A stretch of 64,000 nt of DNA from Kordia sp. SMS9. GTDB taxonomy: Bacteria; Bacteroidota; Bacteroidia; Flavobacteriales; Flavobacteriaceae. The stretch lies in contig NZ_CP031153.1 in NCBI RefSeq assembly GCF_003352465.1, positions 3,551,001 to 3,615,000 on the forward strand. The letters are read 5' to 3'. Of the stretch, positions 52,126-61,295 are shown piece after piece; position 1 is the stretch's first letter; each line of letters starts with the position of its first letter. A model generated the notes under the pieces. It was not told where the DNA came from. It saw only the letters and a program-made list of their open reading frames with translations, and searched no databases. The position numbers and the translations under genes were made by a program.

Positions 52126-53982
52126 TTAATTTGAAGTTGTATTTGTCAACGATTGTATGTAGTTTTCTAATGCAGTTGGTGGTGGCACCGAAATCATTCG
52201 AGCCGAAACCGACGCATTTCCTTCTACAGACATGTTAAATTGTCGTGCATAGCGAACATCTAATGAACCACTAATTGCTACTGATTTATCTCCAGTAAAA
52301 TCTTGCGAAGATTGTTTTAGCTTGGATAGATCATTCTGCGTTTCACCAACATATATTTCAGTAGATTCTTTGTCCATTGTGGATGAAGATTCATTTTTCA
52401 CTTTTACATCCAATTCTTTGTTTTCTTTGGAATGAATAAAGTAATTGATCTTCGTTTCTTCATGGAGTAAATAATACACACCATTAAATTTTTCAACAAA
52501 GAATTTATGCAAAAGATGGTTGCTTTGCGTTAATGAACTTTCTGATAATTCTGTGCTACTTCCATCTGCAAAAACAACTGAAGTTCCTCCATGCGTAAAG
52601 GTTACATCTGGTCTTGTATTAGGAGTAGTGATCGCTCTTTTGTCTAGAAACTCATCATTTGGTAAATTTGAAGCAGCTGGAATTTTTGCCGCAGTAGAAA
52701 CGTTTCCTCCTCTGAAAAATATATAATCCGATGGACTACTATTGGTAATTTCAATGGTGATTTTTCTAATTACAGGATCTTTTGCTGAACTTCCGTTTGC
52801 CAAATTTTCACCTTCAGTAGCCGTTTTTATTCTGTCGTCACCGAATTCTTTTTTGGCATATTTTTCAAGTTCTTTTTTGAATGCTTTTGCTCTTTTGAGT
52901 CCTAAAGCTTCATTGTATTTTGTGTTTGCGGTTGATGCACTTCCACTTCCATCGGTAAAACCTTTGATGGTAATGTTTAAATTGTCATCTTCTTTTAACG
53001 CCAATGCTAACAATTCGGCATCAGCCATTGTTAAAGAGTTTGAATTTACACCTTGCGAATAGGTAAAGTCAATCATTCGGTGTTTATCCCAATCAAAATA
53101 GAAAACATACGGAGTTATGGCTACATTTCCGCCATTAACCTTGTGTACACCAGCGCTGTTAATACCCGTTACAATTTCGGTTGTTCCTGAATTACCATCA
53201 TCATTTCCGGTAGCAGCATTTTTAAGTGTTTGCTCAAATGAAGTGATTTTATCAAACTTATCAGGTGTTGCTTTACCATTAAGCTCAATAGGTTTCGCTG
53301 TGCCATCGTAACTGCTTTCCATTTTCAGTAAAGCTTCCGCTTGTGCGTTAAATTTTGGCTCTACAATAACTATATAACCATCTTCTTTTCTGATGAAAAT
53401 GTTGTTTGCATTTGTAGTTTGCGTCAATTCATTTTTGTCATCAATAACACTTTCTACACGCAATTCTTTTGTTTCATCGCGCATTTCTTCTTCCGCTTTT
53501 TCCACTTTAGAGTACGAACCTTCTTCTTTGTGAACTTTAAACGATTTTTCGTTAATACTGATGTCTTCAGAAGTTTTTGCTTTTAAAGAAATGTCTTTTT
53601 GTGTTTTGGAATACTTACTTAAAGAATTGCTTTTGTTTTCTTTTAAGTCATCAAAAAAGTTTTTGTCGAAAGTTGAGTTGTTTTTATAATCAACAGCTAA
53701 ACTAAAGTCTACTTCAACTTCTTCTTTTACTGCCATTTTTAAGCTAATGGAAGCTGAAATATCAGCATAATCAAAAGCATAAAATGCGGGTTGAAACCCG
53801 AGTTCTAATAATGATTTCCCAGCTACTTTACTTTCGGAAAGTCGAATAAGCTGTGAAACCGAGTTTGTGTCGAGCCGTTCTTGAGCTTCTGCAATACCCA
53901 AGGCGAGCGCTGTGACCATACTACTCACGTCTACGTTTTGTAGTATTTTTGATCCTTGATCAAATGTTTTTACGTCTGCCAT
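52126..53982 (-). CDS. Candidate-system paralogue fused to an OmpA-like domain
   Basis: 618 residues. N-terminal family module: VTALALGIAEAQERLD (about 23-38) and LLELGFQPAFYAFDYADISA (about 58-77), then a charged region of about 200 residues. At about 290-412 sits an OmpA-like peptidoglycan-binding domain (VFYFDWDKHRMID, IKGFTDGSGSAS, LGLKRAKAFKKELE). The C-terminus returns to the family motif with RYARQFNMSVEGNASVSARMISVPPPTALE (about 575-605). So the OmpA domain is inserted inside a family member. No signal peptide, unlike normal OmpA-like proteins. Confidence 0.85.
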   Translation of the reverse strand: MADVKTFDQGSKILQNVDVSSMVTALALGIAEAQERLDTNSVSQLIRLSESKVAGKSLLELGFQPAFYAFDYADISASISLKMAVKEEVEVDFSLAVDYKNNSTFDKNFFDDLKENKSNSLSKYSKTQKDISLKAKTSEDISINEKSFKVHKEEGSYSKVEKAEEEMRDETKELRVESVIDDKNELTQTTNANNIFIRKEDGYIVIVEPKFNAQAEALLKMESSYDGTAKPIELNGKATPDKFDKITSFEQTLKNAATGNDDGNSGTTEIVTGINSAGVHKVNGGNVAITPYVFYFDWDKHRMIDFTYSQGVNSNSLTMADAELLALALKEDDNLNITIKGFTDGSGSASTANTKYNEALGLKRAKAFKKELEKYAKKEFGDDRIKTATEGENLANGSSAKDPVIRKITIEITNSSPSDYIFFRGGNVSTAAKIPAASNLPNDEFLDKRAITTPNTRPDVTFTHGGTSVVFADGSSTELSESSLTQSNHLLHKFFVEKFNGVYYLLHEETKINYFIHSKENKELDVKVKNESSSTMDKESTEIYVGETQNDLSKLKQSSQDFTGDKSVAISGSLDVRYARQFNMSVEGNASVSARMISVPPPTALENYIQSLTNTTSN

Positions 53983-53997
53983 TTTCTGTTTTTAAAG

Positions 53998-54543
53998 TTA
54001 AAAAGGAGAAATGCCCTCTGGTAAATCCATGGCAATTTTGGGATTTACCGATTCTTTTCTCACAATAAAATAATTGTGTTTTTTTTGGAGCCTTGTCAAT
54101 TGATCTCTATTGACTTTGTACCCACGTTGTAGCCAACCTAACAACTCGTCAGTTATAGGTTGTTTGCCTCTTCCAAGGTCTTTTTGAACGTCTTGCAATA
54201 AACTTTTTGCTTCGTCTTGTTCTTCACGAAGTACATGTTGAATTGCTTGACGTTCACTCACAAATGCATTGTGTTTTCTTACCAATACATTTTGTTCTTT
54301 TTCTTTTAAGAAGCTGCGGTAGTTTTCACAAAAGTCAATGACTTGATCGTGCGCCCCAGAAAGTTCTAAGGTTTCCATTACACATTGACTGTAGTGTTGA
54401 AAAAAGAGTTCGCTGTCTTTTTCTTGTTGCGACATTTTCATGGCTTCTTTGTAATGACGTAATGCTTCTTTGTAGTTTTTGTCTAAAGCGTGCATTTTTC
54501 CACGTTCCGCAATGCGGTAGTGTAGCATTGTTTTTTCTTCCAT
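53998..54543 (-). CDS. Helical TPR-like small protein of the candidate system
   Basis: 181 residues, all helical. Tetratricopeptide character is visible at about 1-60 (RIAERGKMHALDKNYKEALRHYKEAMKMS, 34-residue spacing), the rest being long charged helices. Possible adaptor or assembly chaperone for the following genes, by analogy with TPR chaperones in secretion systems; this is inference. Second gene of the operon, 2 bp after the L7/L12-like gene. Confidence 0.72.
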   Translation of the reverse strand: MEEKTMLHYRIAERGKMHALDKNYKEALRHYKEAMKMSQQEKDSELFFQHYSQCVMETLELSGAHDQVIDFCENYRSFLKEKEQNVLVRKHNAFVSERQAIQHVLREEQDEAKSLLQDVQKDLGRGKQPITDELLGWLQRGYKVNRDQLTRLQKKHNYFIVRKESVNPKIAMDLPEGISPF

Positions 54544-54545
54544 AA

Positions 54546-55607
54546 TTAATTGATGATTTCAGGATTACATTGTATTTGTTCTAGTTGTGCCAAAAGGTAC
54601 CTTGCGATTAATGGCGGAACTTCTTCGTTGCTTGTCCAACTAGTAGCATTTGTTTTCGGTAGATTTTCTTCAGCGATGAATTGCGCTAAGATTTTTATTG
54701 CATTTTCTGCATCTTCAATAGCTGAAATATGCAGTTTTTTCTTGAAGTTGAAGTCTTTTTCGATCGCAGTGTTCAACCCGATGTTGTCACAATCTGCATT
54801 GATCGTTTTTGCTTGATTTCTGTTTATATTTTCAAAAAGCGTGATTGGAAGTGCTTCGTGTATGTCTGCTAAAATTTCTTTTGGCATGCCTACTTTTTCC
54901 GTTAAGAAGTTGGTGTGTGCTTCGTTTTCAACATCAAAATCCTCCAAAACGATTGAAACCAATTGATGACTTTGATTTAGTAATTTCACCGCTTTATTCG
55001 ATTGGTACTGTCTCCATAACAGTTGAGAATGATCATACGATACATTTTCAATGACGAATGCTTCTGCTGTTTCTGTAGCTTTCGTTTTCAGTAGCTTTTC
55101 AATGTTTTTCAATGAAGTATTGCCTGCTTTTTTGCTGATAAGAATCGTATATATGTCCTTGCGAGGATTTGAAAAATGCACATTGGCATCGGTACGTTTT
55201 TGTAACGCTTTCGCCGTGGCGACCGATACATTCCCAAGGACAATACTTGGTTCATTCAACATTAAGTTGAGCACTTCCGATTGTTTACAACCTAAGAAAA
55301 CCGACAATTGTTCTAATACTTTTGGAAGCATTAAAATGTTGTCAATACTCACGCTGATGTCAATCAATTCGGTAGTTAAGTCAACGGTATCGTCTTTTGT
55401 GCAAATAGATACGTCTAAACCTAATTTTGTAAGCGTACTTTCTGCTTTTTCTGCCGTGTCTTTGTCTACTTTTTGGAATAAAATGGAAGGTGCGTTGTAC
55501 AATAGTTTTAGAATATAATCTTGTGGAACTTTGAGTGCGTCCGACAAAACTTTAGATGCTCCAGGAGTTGCATTTCCTATAGAGTTGATAATTACGGTGT
55601 TTTCCAT
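54546..55607 (-). CDS. L7/L12-C-like repeat protein of the candidate system
   Basis: 353 residues, first gene of the operon. It has three or four imperfect repeats resembling the C-terminal domain of ribosomal protein L7/L12: helix, LL.NAPSILFQKVDKDTAEKAESTLTKLGLDVSI-type strand (about 35-72), a second at about 95-150 (LMLNEPSIVLGNVSVATAKALQKR) and a third near 235-280 (ALPITLFENINRNQAKTIN). L7/L12 uses this fold to recruit translation factors; here it probably serves as a protein-docking array. No signal or membrane segment. The start lies 328 bp from the divergent gene at 55936. Confidence 0.78.
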   Translation of the reverse strand: MENTVIINSIGNATPGASKVLSDALKVPQDYILKLLYNAPSILFQKVDKDTAEKAESTLTKLGLDVSICTKDDTVDLTTELIDISVSIDNILMLPKVLEQLSVFLGCKQSEVLNLMLNEPSIVLGNVSVATAKALQKRTDANVHFSNPRKDIYTILISKKAGNTSLKNIEKLLKTKATETAEAFVIENVSYDHSQLLWRQYQSNKAVKLLNQSHQLVSIVLEDFDVENEAHTNFLTEKVGMPKEILADIHEALPITLFENINRNQAKTINADCDNIGLNTAIEKDFNFKKKLHISAIEDAENAIKILAQFIAEENLPKTNATSWTSNEEVPPLIARYLLAQLEQIQCNPEIIN

Positions 55608-55935
55608 AATAGTGTTGTAGTTTTAAATTAGAGTGGTAAAATTAGGATCACGCGTACAGTTAGATTCGAGTGTTTAAATGCTTTTTGTCTCCGTGTTTTT
55701 CCCTTTTTTTGTAAGACTTTTTTTTTGATGATTATTTTGTGAAGTTTTTACGATGTCTAATTGTCACATAATGAGTTGTTTTGAAAGCTGTTGATGGAAT
55801 TTTTCTTTGAAAAACTAAAAAATAAAATGTCGAAAACAGTCGATGAAAAGCATGTTTTTGTAAGAATTGTTACAGAAATGATAAATTCTTTAGTGCGATA
55901 TATTTTTTGTGTATCTTTCCATTGTATAAAAATTC
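55608..55935. promoter_or_regulatory. Divergent regulatory gap of the candidate operon
   Basis: 328 bp between the first candidate-operon gene (minus) and the 55936 gene (plus). No perfect promoter was found for the operon. A weak minus-strand TAATTTTA lies about 30 bp upstream of the operon start. For the plus gene, TATCTTTC at 55912-55919 is a near match to TAnnTTTG. A plus-strand frame at 55791-55997 that overlaps the start of the next gene is not credible. Confidence 0.4.
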
Positions 55936-57207
55936 ATGAAATTGAAACTAAAAAATATCATTACACTCACGCTTGTATTATTATTTTCAGTGAGTAGTTA
56001 CGCTTCTTATATTTTGATTCCGATGGATGCGGAGTCGCAAAAAGATCATTTAAAAGCCTACGGAATCACGTATTGGTCGCTTGAGAAAAAGATTAAAGTA
56101 AAATGGTTGCTCAATTATCGCGGCGGTTCTTTTTTATTGCCAGCCATTGATGCCGTAGAAAAGGAATGTAAAATTAGAGGTGTTTCGTATGAAATCTTAT
56201 CAGACGCAAAAACCAATGCTATGTTGGAAGAAATTGCGAGTCCAAGCAAAAATCAAGAAGCCGTCATTTTAGAAAAAGCGCCAAAAGTTGCGGTATATTC
56301 TCCGAAAGGAAATGTGCCTTGGGACGATGCTGTGACGATGGTGTTAACATACGCAGAAATTCCGTACGATGTAGTGTATGATGAAGAAGTATTGGCAGAT
56401 GAATTGATAAAATACGATTGGTTGCACTTGCATCATGAAGATTTTACGGGACAATACGGGAAGTTTTACGGTATTTACCGTTCGGCACCTTGGTATATTC
56501 GCGAGAAGAAAGAGGCAGAAGCTTTGGCTAAAAAGTTGGGATACTCAAAAGTTTCAGAGGAAAAACGCGATGTAGCTTTGAAAATTCGCGATTATGTAAT
56601 TGGTGGTGGATTTATGTTTGCTATGTGTAGCGCAACCGACAGTTTTGATATTGCCTTAGCGGCAGAAGGTGTTGATATTTGCGAACCGATGTTTGATGGC
56701 GATGTGTCAGATCGGAATTATCAAAGTAAAATTGATTTTAACAAAACGTTTGCATTTACAAACTTTGAATTAGAGCGCAGTTCCACAAAATATGAATTTT
56801 CTTCGATAGATATGACTTCTAAAAGACGCATTGTTAAAGACGCCGATTACTTTACGTTAATGGATTTTTCAGCAAAATGGGATCCAATTCCAACAATGTT
56901 ATGTCAAAATCATACGGCTTTAGTGAAAGGTTTTATGGGACAAACCACCAGTTTTGATCGTTCACAAATAAAACCTTCTGTGTTGATTTTAGGCGAAAAC
57001 AGAACCAATGGTGAAGGTCGTTATATTCATGGAATTAAAGGAAAAGGATTTTTTACCTTTTATGGCGGACACGATCCGGAAGATTATCAGCATAGAGTAG
57101 GAGATCCCAAAACGGAACTCGAATTGCATCCAAATTCGCCTGGTTACCGATTAATTTTAAACAATATTTTGTTTCCAGCGGCTAAAAAGAAGAAGCAAAA
57201 AACCTAA
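55936..57207 (+). CDS. Secreted GATase1-like protein (often labelled asparagine synthetase B)
   Basis: 423 residues with a signal peptide (MKLKLKNIITLTLVLLFSVSSYA, cleavage before SYILIP). The rest is an alpha/beta protein with motifs of class I glutamine amidotransferase-like folds: VAVYSPKGNVPWDDAV (about 115-130), the nucleophile-turn-like VIGGGFMFAMCSATDSFD (Cys near 234), and HDPEDYQ near the end. The usual His/Glu partners are not certain. Flavobacterial homologues are often named asparagine synthetase B, which the sequence does not support. Upstream of a CoA-transferase gene by 43 bp. Confidence 0.72.
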   Translation: MKLKLKNIITLTLVLLFSVSSYASYILIPMDAESQKDHLKAYGITYWSLEKKIKVKWLLNYRGGSFLLPAIDAVEKECKIRGVSYEILSDAKTNAMLEEIASPSKNQEAVILEKAPKVAVYSPKGNVPWDDAVTMVLTYAEIPYDVVYDEEVLADELIKYDWLHLHHEDFTGQYGKFYGIYRSAPWYIREKKEAEALAKKLGYSKVSEEKRDVALKIRDYVIGGGFMFAMCSATDSFDIALAAEGVDICEPMFDGDVSDRNYQSKIDFNKTFAFTNFELERSSTKYEFSSIDMTSKRRIVKDADYFTLMDFSAKWDPIPTMLCQNHTALVKGFMGQTTSFDRSQIKPSVLILGENRTNGEGRYIHGIKGKGFFTFYGGHDPEDYQHRVGDPKTELELHPNSPGYRLILNNILFPAAKKKKQKT

Positions 57208-57250
57208 CTATGTCTTTACAAATTCATAAAAAAATAGCAAAAAACGAAGA

Positions 57251-58531
57251 ATGATCGCAACAATGACGACGGCTGAAGAAGCTGTTAAAGTAATTAAGTC
57301 TGGAGATAGAGTTTTTATTCATACAGCCGCCGCTACACCTGAAGTTTTAGTGCAGGCAATGACCAACCGACATCAAGAGTTAAAAAATGTAGAAATCATT
57401 TCTGCACATACCGAAGGAGCCGTACCATATGCAGATGATAGGTATGCAGATAGTTTTCAAATCAACTGTTTTTTTGTCGGAAATAATATTCGTCCGCATG
57501 TTCAGAGAGGTCGTGCACATTATATTCCTGTATTTTTAAGTGAAATTCCAGCATTATTTAGAAGAGGACAAATGCCTATTGATGTAGCTTTGGTCACTGT
57601 GTCAAAACCAAATGCAAAAGGATTTTGTTCTTTAGGTTGTTCGGTTGATATTTCAAATGCTGCTATTGATACTGCTAAGTATGTGATTGCGCAGATAAAT
57701 CCAAATATGCCGTTTGTTCACGGAAATGGAATCATACATTTAAATCAAATTCATGCGTGTGTAGCGGTAGATACGCCGTTGTATGAAATGAAGGTAAAGC
57801 CAATTACTGAAATAGAAGATAAGATAGGACGAAATATTGCAGGTTTGGTAGAAGACGGTGCTACTTTACAAATGGGAATTGGTGGAATACCTAATGCTGC
57901 CTTGGCAAATTTGACCACTCATAAAAACTTAGGAATACATACCGAAATGTGTTCTGACGGAATCATTGATTTGGTAGAAAAAGGAGTTATCAATGGAAGT
58001 CAAAAAGTAACTGAACCAGGAAAAATTGTATCAGGATTTGCTTTTGGAACGCGAAAAATTTATGATTTTATAGATCATAATCCTATGGTAAACATGATGG
58101 ATGTTGGGTATGTAAATGATACGAGAACCATTAGGCAGAATCCGAAAGTTACGGCAATTAATAGTGCCATTGAAATCGATTTATACGGTCAAGTATGTGC
58201 TGATTCTATTGGAACCAAACACTATTCTGGCGTTGGTGGACAAATGGATTTTATCCGTGGAGCAACACTTTCAAAAGGAGGAAAAGCAATTTTGGCATTA
58301 CCTTCCCGAACGCATAAAGGAATTCCTCGGATTGTTCCAAACTTAAAACTAGGCGCATCTGTAGTTACAACAAGAGCACATGTGCAATATATTGTAACAG
58401 AGTATGGCATTGCGTCGATGTATGCAAAAAATTTGAAAGAACGCGCTAAAGAAATGATGAAAATCGCGCATCCAGAGGATCGTGAGTTTTTGAGTAAAAA
58501 AGCGTTTGAAAATTATAATATACGTATTTGA
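57251..58531 (+). CDS. Acetyl-CoA hydrolase/4-hydroxybutyrate CoA-transferase family
   Basis: 426 residues. Class I CoA-transferase family (acetyl-CoA hydrolase, acetate or butyrate CoA-transferases). Motifs LQMGIGGIPNAAL, HTEMCSDGIIDLVEKG and the catalytic Glu in NSAIEIDLYGQV (about residue 298) are present. It moves CoA between acids; whether acetate, 4-hydroxybutyrate or another acid is used is not fixed by sequence. Cytoplasmic, probably co-transcribed with the gene before it. Confidence 0.9.
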   Translation: MIATMTTAEEAVKVIKSGDRVFIHTAAATPEVLVQAMTNRHQELKNVEIISAHTEGAVPYADDRYADSFQINCFFVGNNIRPHVQRGRAHYIPVFLSEIPALFRRGQMPIDVALVTVSKPNAKGFCSLGCSVDISNAAIDTAKYVIAQINPNMPFVHGNGIIHLNQIHACVAVDTPLYEMKVKPITEIEDKIGRNIAGLVEDGATLQMGIGGIPNAALANLTTHKNLGIHTEMCSDGIIDLVEKGVINGSQKVTEPGKIVSGFAFGTRKIYDFIDHNPMVNMMDVGYVNDTRTIRQNPKVTAINSAIEIDLYGQVCADSIGTKHYSGVGGQMDFIRGATLSKGGKAILALPSRTHKGIPRIVPNLKLGASVVTTRAHVQYIVTEYGIASMYAKNLKERAKEMMKIAHPEDREFLSKKAFENYNIRI

Positions 58532-58572
58532 GTTATAGACTTCATAAAGTTGGGAGAGTTTACGCAGCTAGG

Positions 58573-60918
58573 CTAATTACTACTCATCAACAAATACAAA
58601 ATTTCATTGATAGATTTCGCGTTGATTGGTTTTGTGATGTAATAATTCACGCCAGCTTCTTCCGCTTTTTGTCTAGATTCAGGAAATACATCTGCGGAGC
58701 AGGCAACAATAGGAACGTCTTTTTTGTTTGTGTCCAACGCGCGAATGGCAGCAGTAGCTTCCAATCCGTCTAATACAGGCATTTGGATGTCCATCAAAAT
58801 TAAATCAAAATCGTGCATTTTTACGACTTCTACAGCTTCTTGTCCGTTTTCAACAACAGTTGTTTCGGCATCCCATTTTTTCAGTAATTGTTTAATGAAT
58901 AGTTGATTCAGTTTGTTGTCTTCTGCTACTAAAATACGTTTGTGACGTAGATTGTGATTGATGTTTTGTATGCCTTGTAATTCTGCATCACTCAAGTCAC
59001 TTACTTTATAATTAAGGTCGAATTGAAAAGTAGTTCCTGTGTTGGGTTCACTTTTTACAGTTAAATTTCCACCTAGAAGCGACACCAATTCTTTGGTAAT
59101 GCTCAATCCCAAACCTGTACCTTCTGGTTTTTCCTTGTCGTACTGCATCTGGTAGAAACTTTCAAAAATATAGTCAATATTCTCTTTGGGAATTCCATAC
59201 CCAGAATCTTCAATGGTAAAATACAGTTGAAAAGTATCATCTTCTAAAAGTTTTCCTGTGATTTTAACGCAGACAAATCCTTTTTGTGTAAACTTAATCG
59301 CATTTCCAATTAAATTGTTTAAAATTTGACTCAATCGATATTGATCGCCCACAATATATTTTGGCACTGAATTGGTCATATTCATGGAAAAATCGAGTCC
59401 TTTTTCTTCTGCTTTTATGTTGAATCCTTTTTGTAGATTGGAGATAAGTTCCGTAAAGTTAAAATCAACCTTCTGTACATTCAGTTTTCCTGCTTCAATC
59501 TTAGAAAAATCTAAAATATCATTGACAATCATCAGTAAGTTTTCAGTAGAAAAGCGAATGGCTTCAATGTTTTCGTATTCTTTCTCACTTCCTGTAAAGT
59601 CTTTCTGATTGAATAGTTCTGACAAACCAAGAATCACGTTCAAAGGCGTTCTAATTTCGTGACTCATGTTTGATAAAAATGTGGTTTTCGCTTTGGCAGA
59701 TTTTTCAGCAATAACACGCGCTTCTTCAATACGAATCATGTTTCGAATATCTGTTGAAATATCTCGGATCACACAGAAAAATAACATTTTACTGTTTATA
59801 TATATCGGATTGATTTTTAAGTTGTAATACGTAATTTCGTTGTTTTCATACACTTCAAACTCAAAAAAGTCTTGCTCCAAACCTTTAGATGAATTCACTG
59901 CGAATTTGTCAATAATTGCTTGTAGATTCTTTGCAAAATCTGCGGGCAACAGTTTGTAAAAGTTAAGCTGATTTTCATGCGCATTGATAAAATCTGCTGC
60001 TTTTTTATTGGAACGAATGATCAAACCTTCTGGATTGAAGATAATATTTGCATCCAACGAATTGTGAATTACCGCAGAATAAAGCTTCTCGTTTTCTTCA
60101 AGTTCTTTTTGAATTTGTGTTTTCTGAAGAATTTCCTTGCTGAGTTTTGCATTGAGATCTTCTAAGGTAGCTATTTGCGACTTCAACATGCGATGCAATG
60201 GTGCTTTGCTAGGAAGATTCTCGCTTTGTGTGACACGTAATTGTTCGGGAACTAAATGGACCGTACTCGTAAAATTCTCTAGTAAATAATAGCTTTCAAA
60301 ATGCTTGTTGTATGCGTTGTTGTAGATACTCAGTATAGCAGTTGTTCCTAATTTCTCTTGAATTTTTTTCTGAATAAGATTCGAATATTCAAAAAGTTCT
60401 TTTAAAATAGAAGATACGTTGGTTTGCGAAACGAGTTCAAGGGACAATGGCGCATGTACACGTAAATCTTCCACTTCTAACAGAAAACTAGTGTTAAAAC
60501 TTCCCAATAAGTCTTTTGATTTTAACAACACATCTTTCAAAAAGAGTTCCGCCAATACCACTTTTTGCGTGTAACTATCTGCAATAAAGAGGACACGAAT
60601 TTCATCAGATGATGTTAGCAACGGATAATTTTCTATGAGTTTTTGGCGAAAAGTAGCTTTGTCAAAATTTGCATCGGGTTGTAGTGATAAAAATTCTTCA
60701 ATTTCAAGATACAAATTTGGAAAATATTCCAAACGCTCCGTTTCAAACATACTTTCAAAGGCGTTCAGTTTTAAACTCAATTCATGATGTATAAAACATT
60801 GGGAGAGTTGAACCTTTAAACTTTCTAAAAGTTTAGAAATGGTAGCGTGTAAAGATACGTCTTCAGTTTTTGTCACTTTTGGTAAATTTCGCTTTAAAAA
60901 TGTATTAAAGTTGGACAT
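58573..60918 (-). CDS. Hybrid sensor histidine kinase with PAS and receiver domains
   Basis: 781 residues, cytoplasmic: no membrane segment. A helical N-terminal input region (about 1-265) of unknown type, a coiled coil, PAS (about 275-395, AVIHNSLDANIIFNPEGLIIRSN), HisKA (about 405-470, H-box FLSNMSHEIRTPLN with His near 420), HATPase (about 515-635, NLIGNAIKFT, GYGIP, GTGLGLSI), and a receiver (about 660-780) with phospho-acceptor Asp near 709 (LILMDIQMP) and Lys in YITKPI. Signal and output are unknown; no response regulator gene is adjacent. Confidence 0.95.
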   Translation of the reverse strand: MSNFNTFLKRNLPKVTKTEDVSLHATISKLLESLKVQLSQCFIHHELSLKLNAFESMFETERLEYFPNLYLEIEEFLSLQPDANFDKATFRQKLIENYPLLTSSDEIRVLFIADSYTQKVVLAELFLKDVLLKSKDLLGSFNTSFLLEVEDLRVHAPLSLELVSQTNVSSILKELFEYSNLIQKKIQEKLGTTAILSIYNNAYNKHFESYYLLENFTSTVHLVPEQLRVTQSENLPSKAPLHRMLKSQIATLEDLNAKLSKEILQKTQIQKELEENEKLYSAVIHNSLDANIIFNPEGLIIRSNKKAADFINAHENQLNFYKLLPADFAKNLQAIIDKFAVNSSKGLEQDFFEFEVYENNEITYYNLKINPIYINSKMLFFCVIRDISTDIRNMIRIEEARVIAEKSAKAKTTFLSNMSHEIRTPLNVILGLSELFNQKDFTGSEKEYENIEAIRFSTENLLMIVNDILDFSKIEAGKLNVQKVDFNFTELISNLQKGFNIKAEEKGLDFSMNMTNSVPKYIVGDQYRLSQILNNLIGNAIKFTQKGFVCVKITGKLLEDDTFQLYFTIEDSGYGIPKENIDYIFESFYQMQYDKEKPEGTGLGLSITKELVSLLGGNLTVKSEPNTGTTFQFDLNYKVSDLSDAELQGIQNINHNLRHKRILVAEDNKLNQLFIKQLLKKWDAETTVVENGQEAVEVVKMHDFDLILMDIQMPVLDGLEATAAIRALDTNKKDVPIVACSADVFPESRQKAEEAGVNYYITKPINAKSINEILYLLMSSN

Positions 60919-61295
60919 TTCAAATCGTACGCTTCTTAGAAATCAAACAATAATTAAACGTTGGAAATTTCCGTAAGGCAGTCACACACAATGTACTGCA
61001 AAGAACAAGTTGGCTTGCTAAAATAATAGTCATAAGTAATGTTAAGGGAATTCGAGTAAAAATATGATAAATTCAAAAACTAACAAATATTTAAGAGTTA
61101 AATTGAATATATTTTTCTCTTTTTAATGATTTATGATAAAATCTGCAAAGAAAATGAAAAAATAGGGGAAGACTAAAAATTGCAATAAAGGGTTTTTCGT
61201 ATCAATAGGAGAGAAGTAACTTCTGGTAGAAGCATAAAAAAAACCGACACTAAAAAGTATCGGTTTTATAAGCGAAATATATATTATTTGACGAT
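60919..61295. other. Intergenic gap with rplT terminator only
   Basis: 377 bp between the kinase start and the rplT stop. Apart from the terminator at 61240-61268, I see AT-rich sequence, no coding frame and no clear promoter for the kinase. Confidence 0.6.
61240..61268 (-). terminator. rplT operon terminator
   Basis: AAAACCGA...TCGGTTTT hairpin with an A-run on the left of the minus-strand end, 28 bp past the rplT stop. Confidence 0.75.

Noticed and set aside
45715..55607. Prophage, tailocin or contractile injection system
   Set aside because: No sheath, tube, baseplate, capsid, integrase or lysis gene is recognisable; domain content (PASTA, OmpA, L7/L12-like) does not fit a phage tail cluster.
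55936..57207. Asparagine synthetase B as the real function
   Set aside because: No N-terminal nucleophile Cys after Met and no PP-loop synthetase domain; signal peptide present. The name seems to be a database carry-over.
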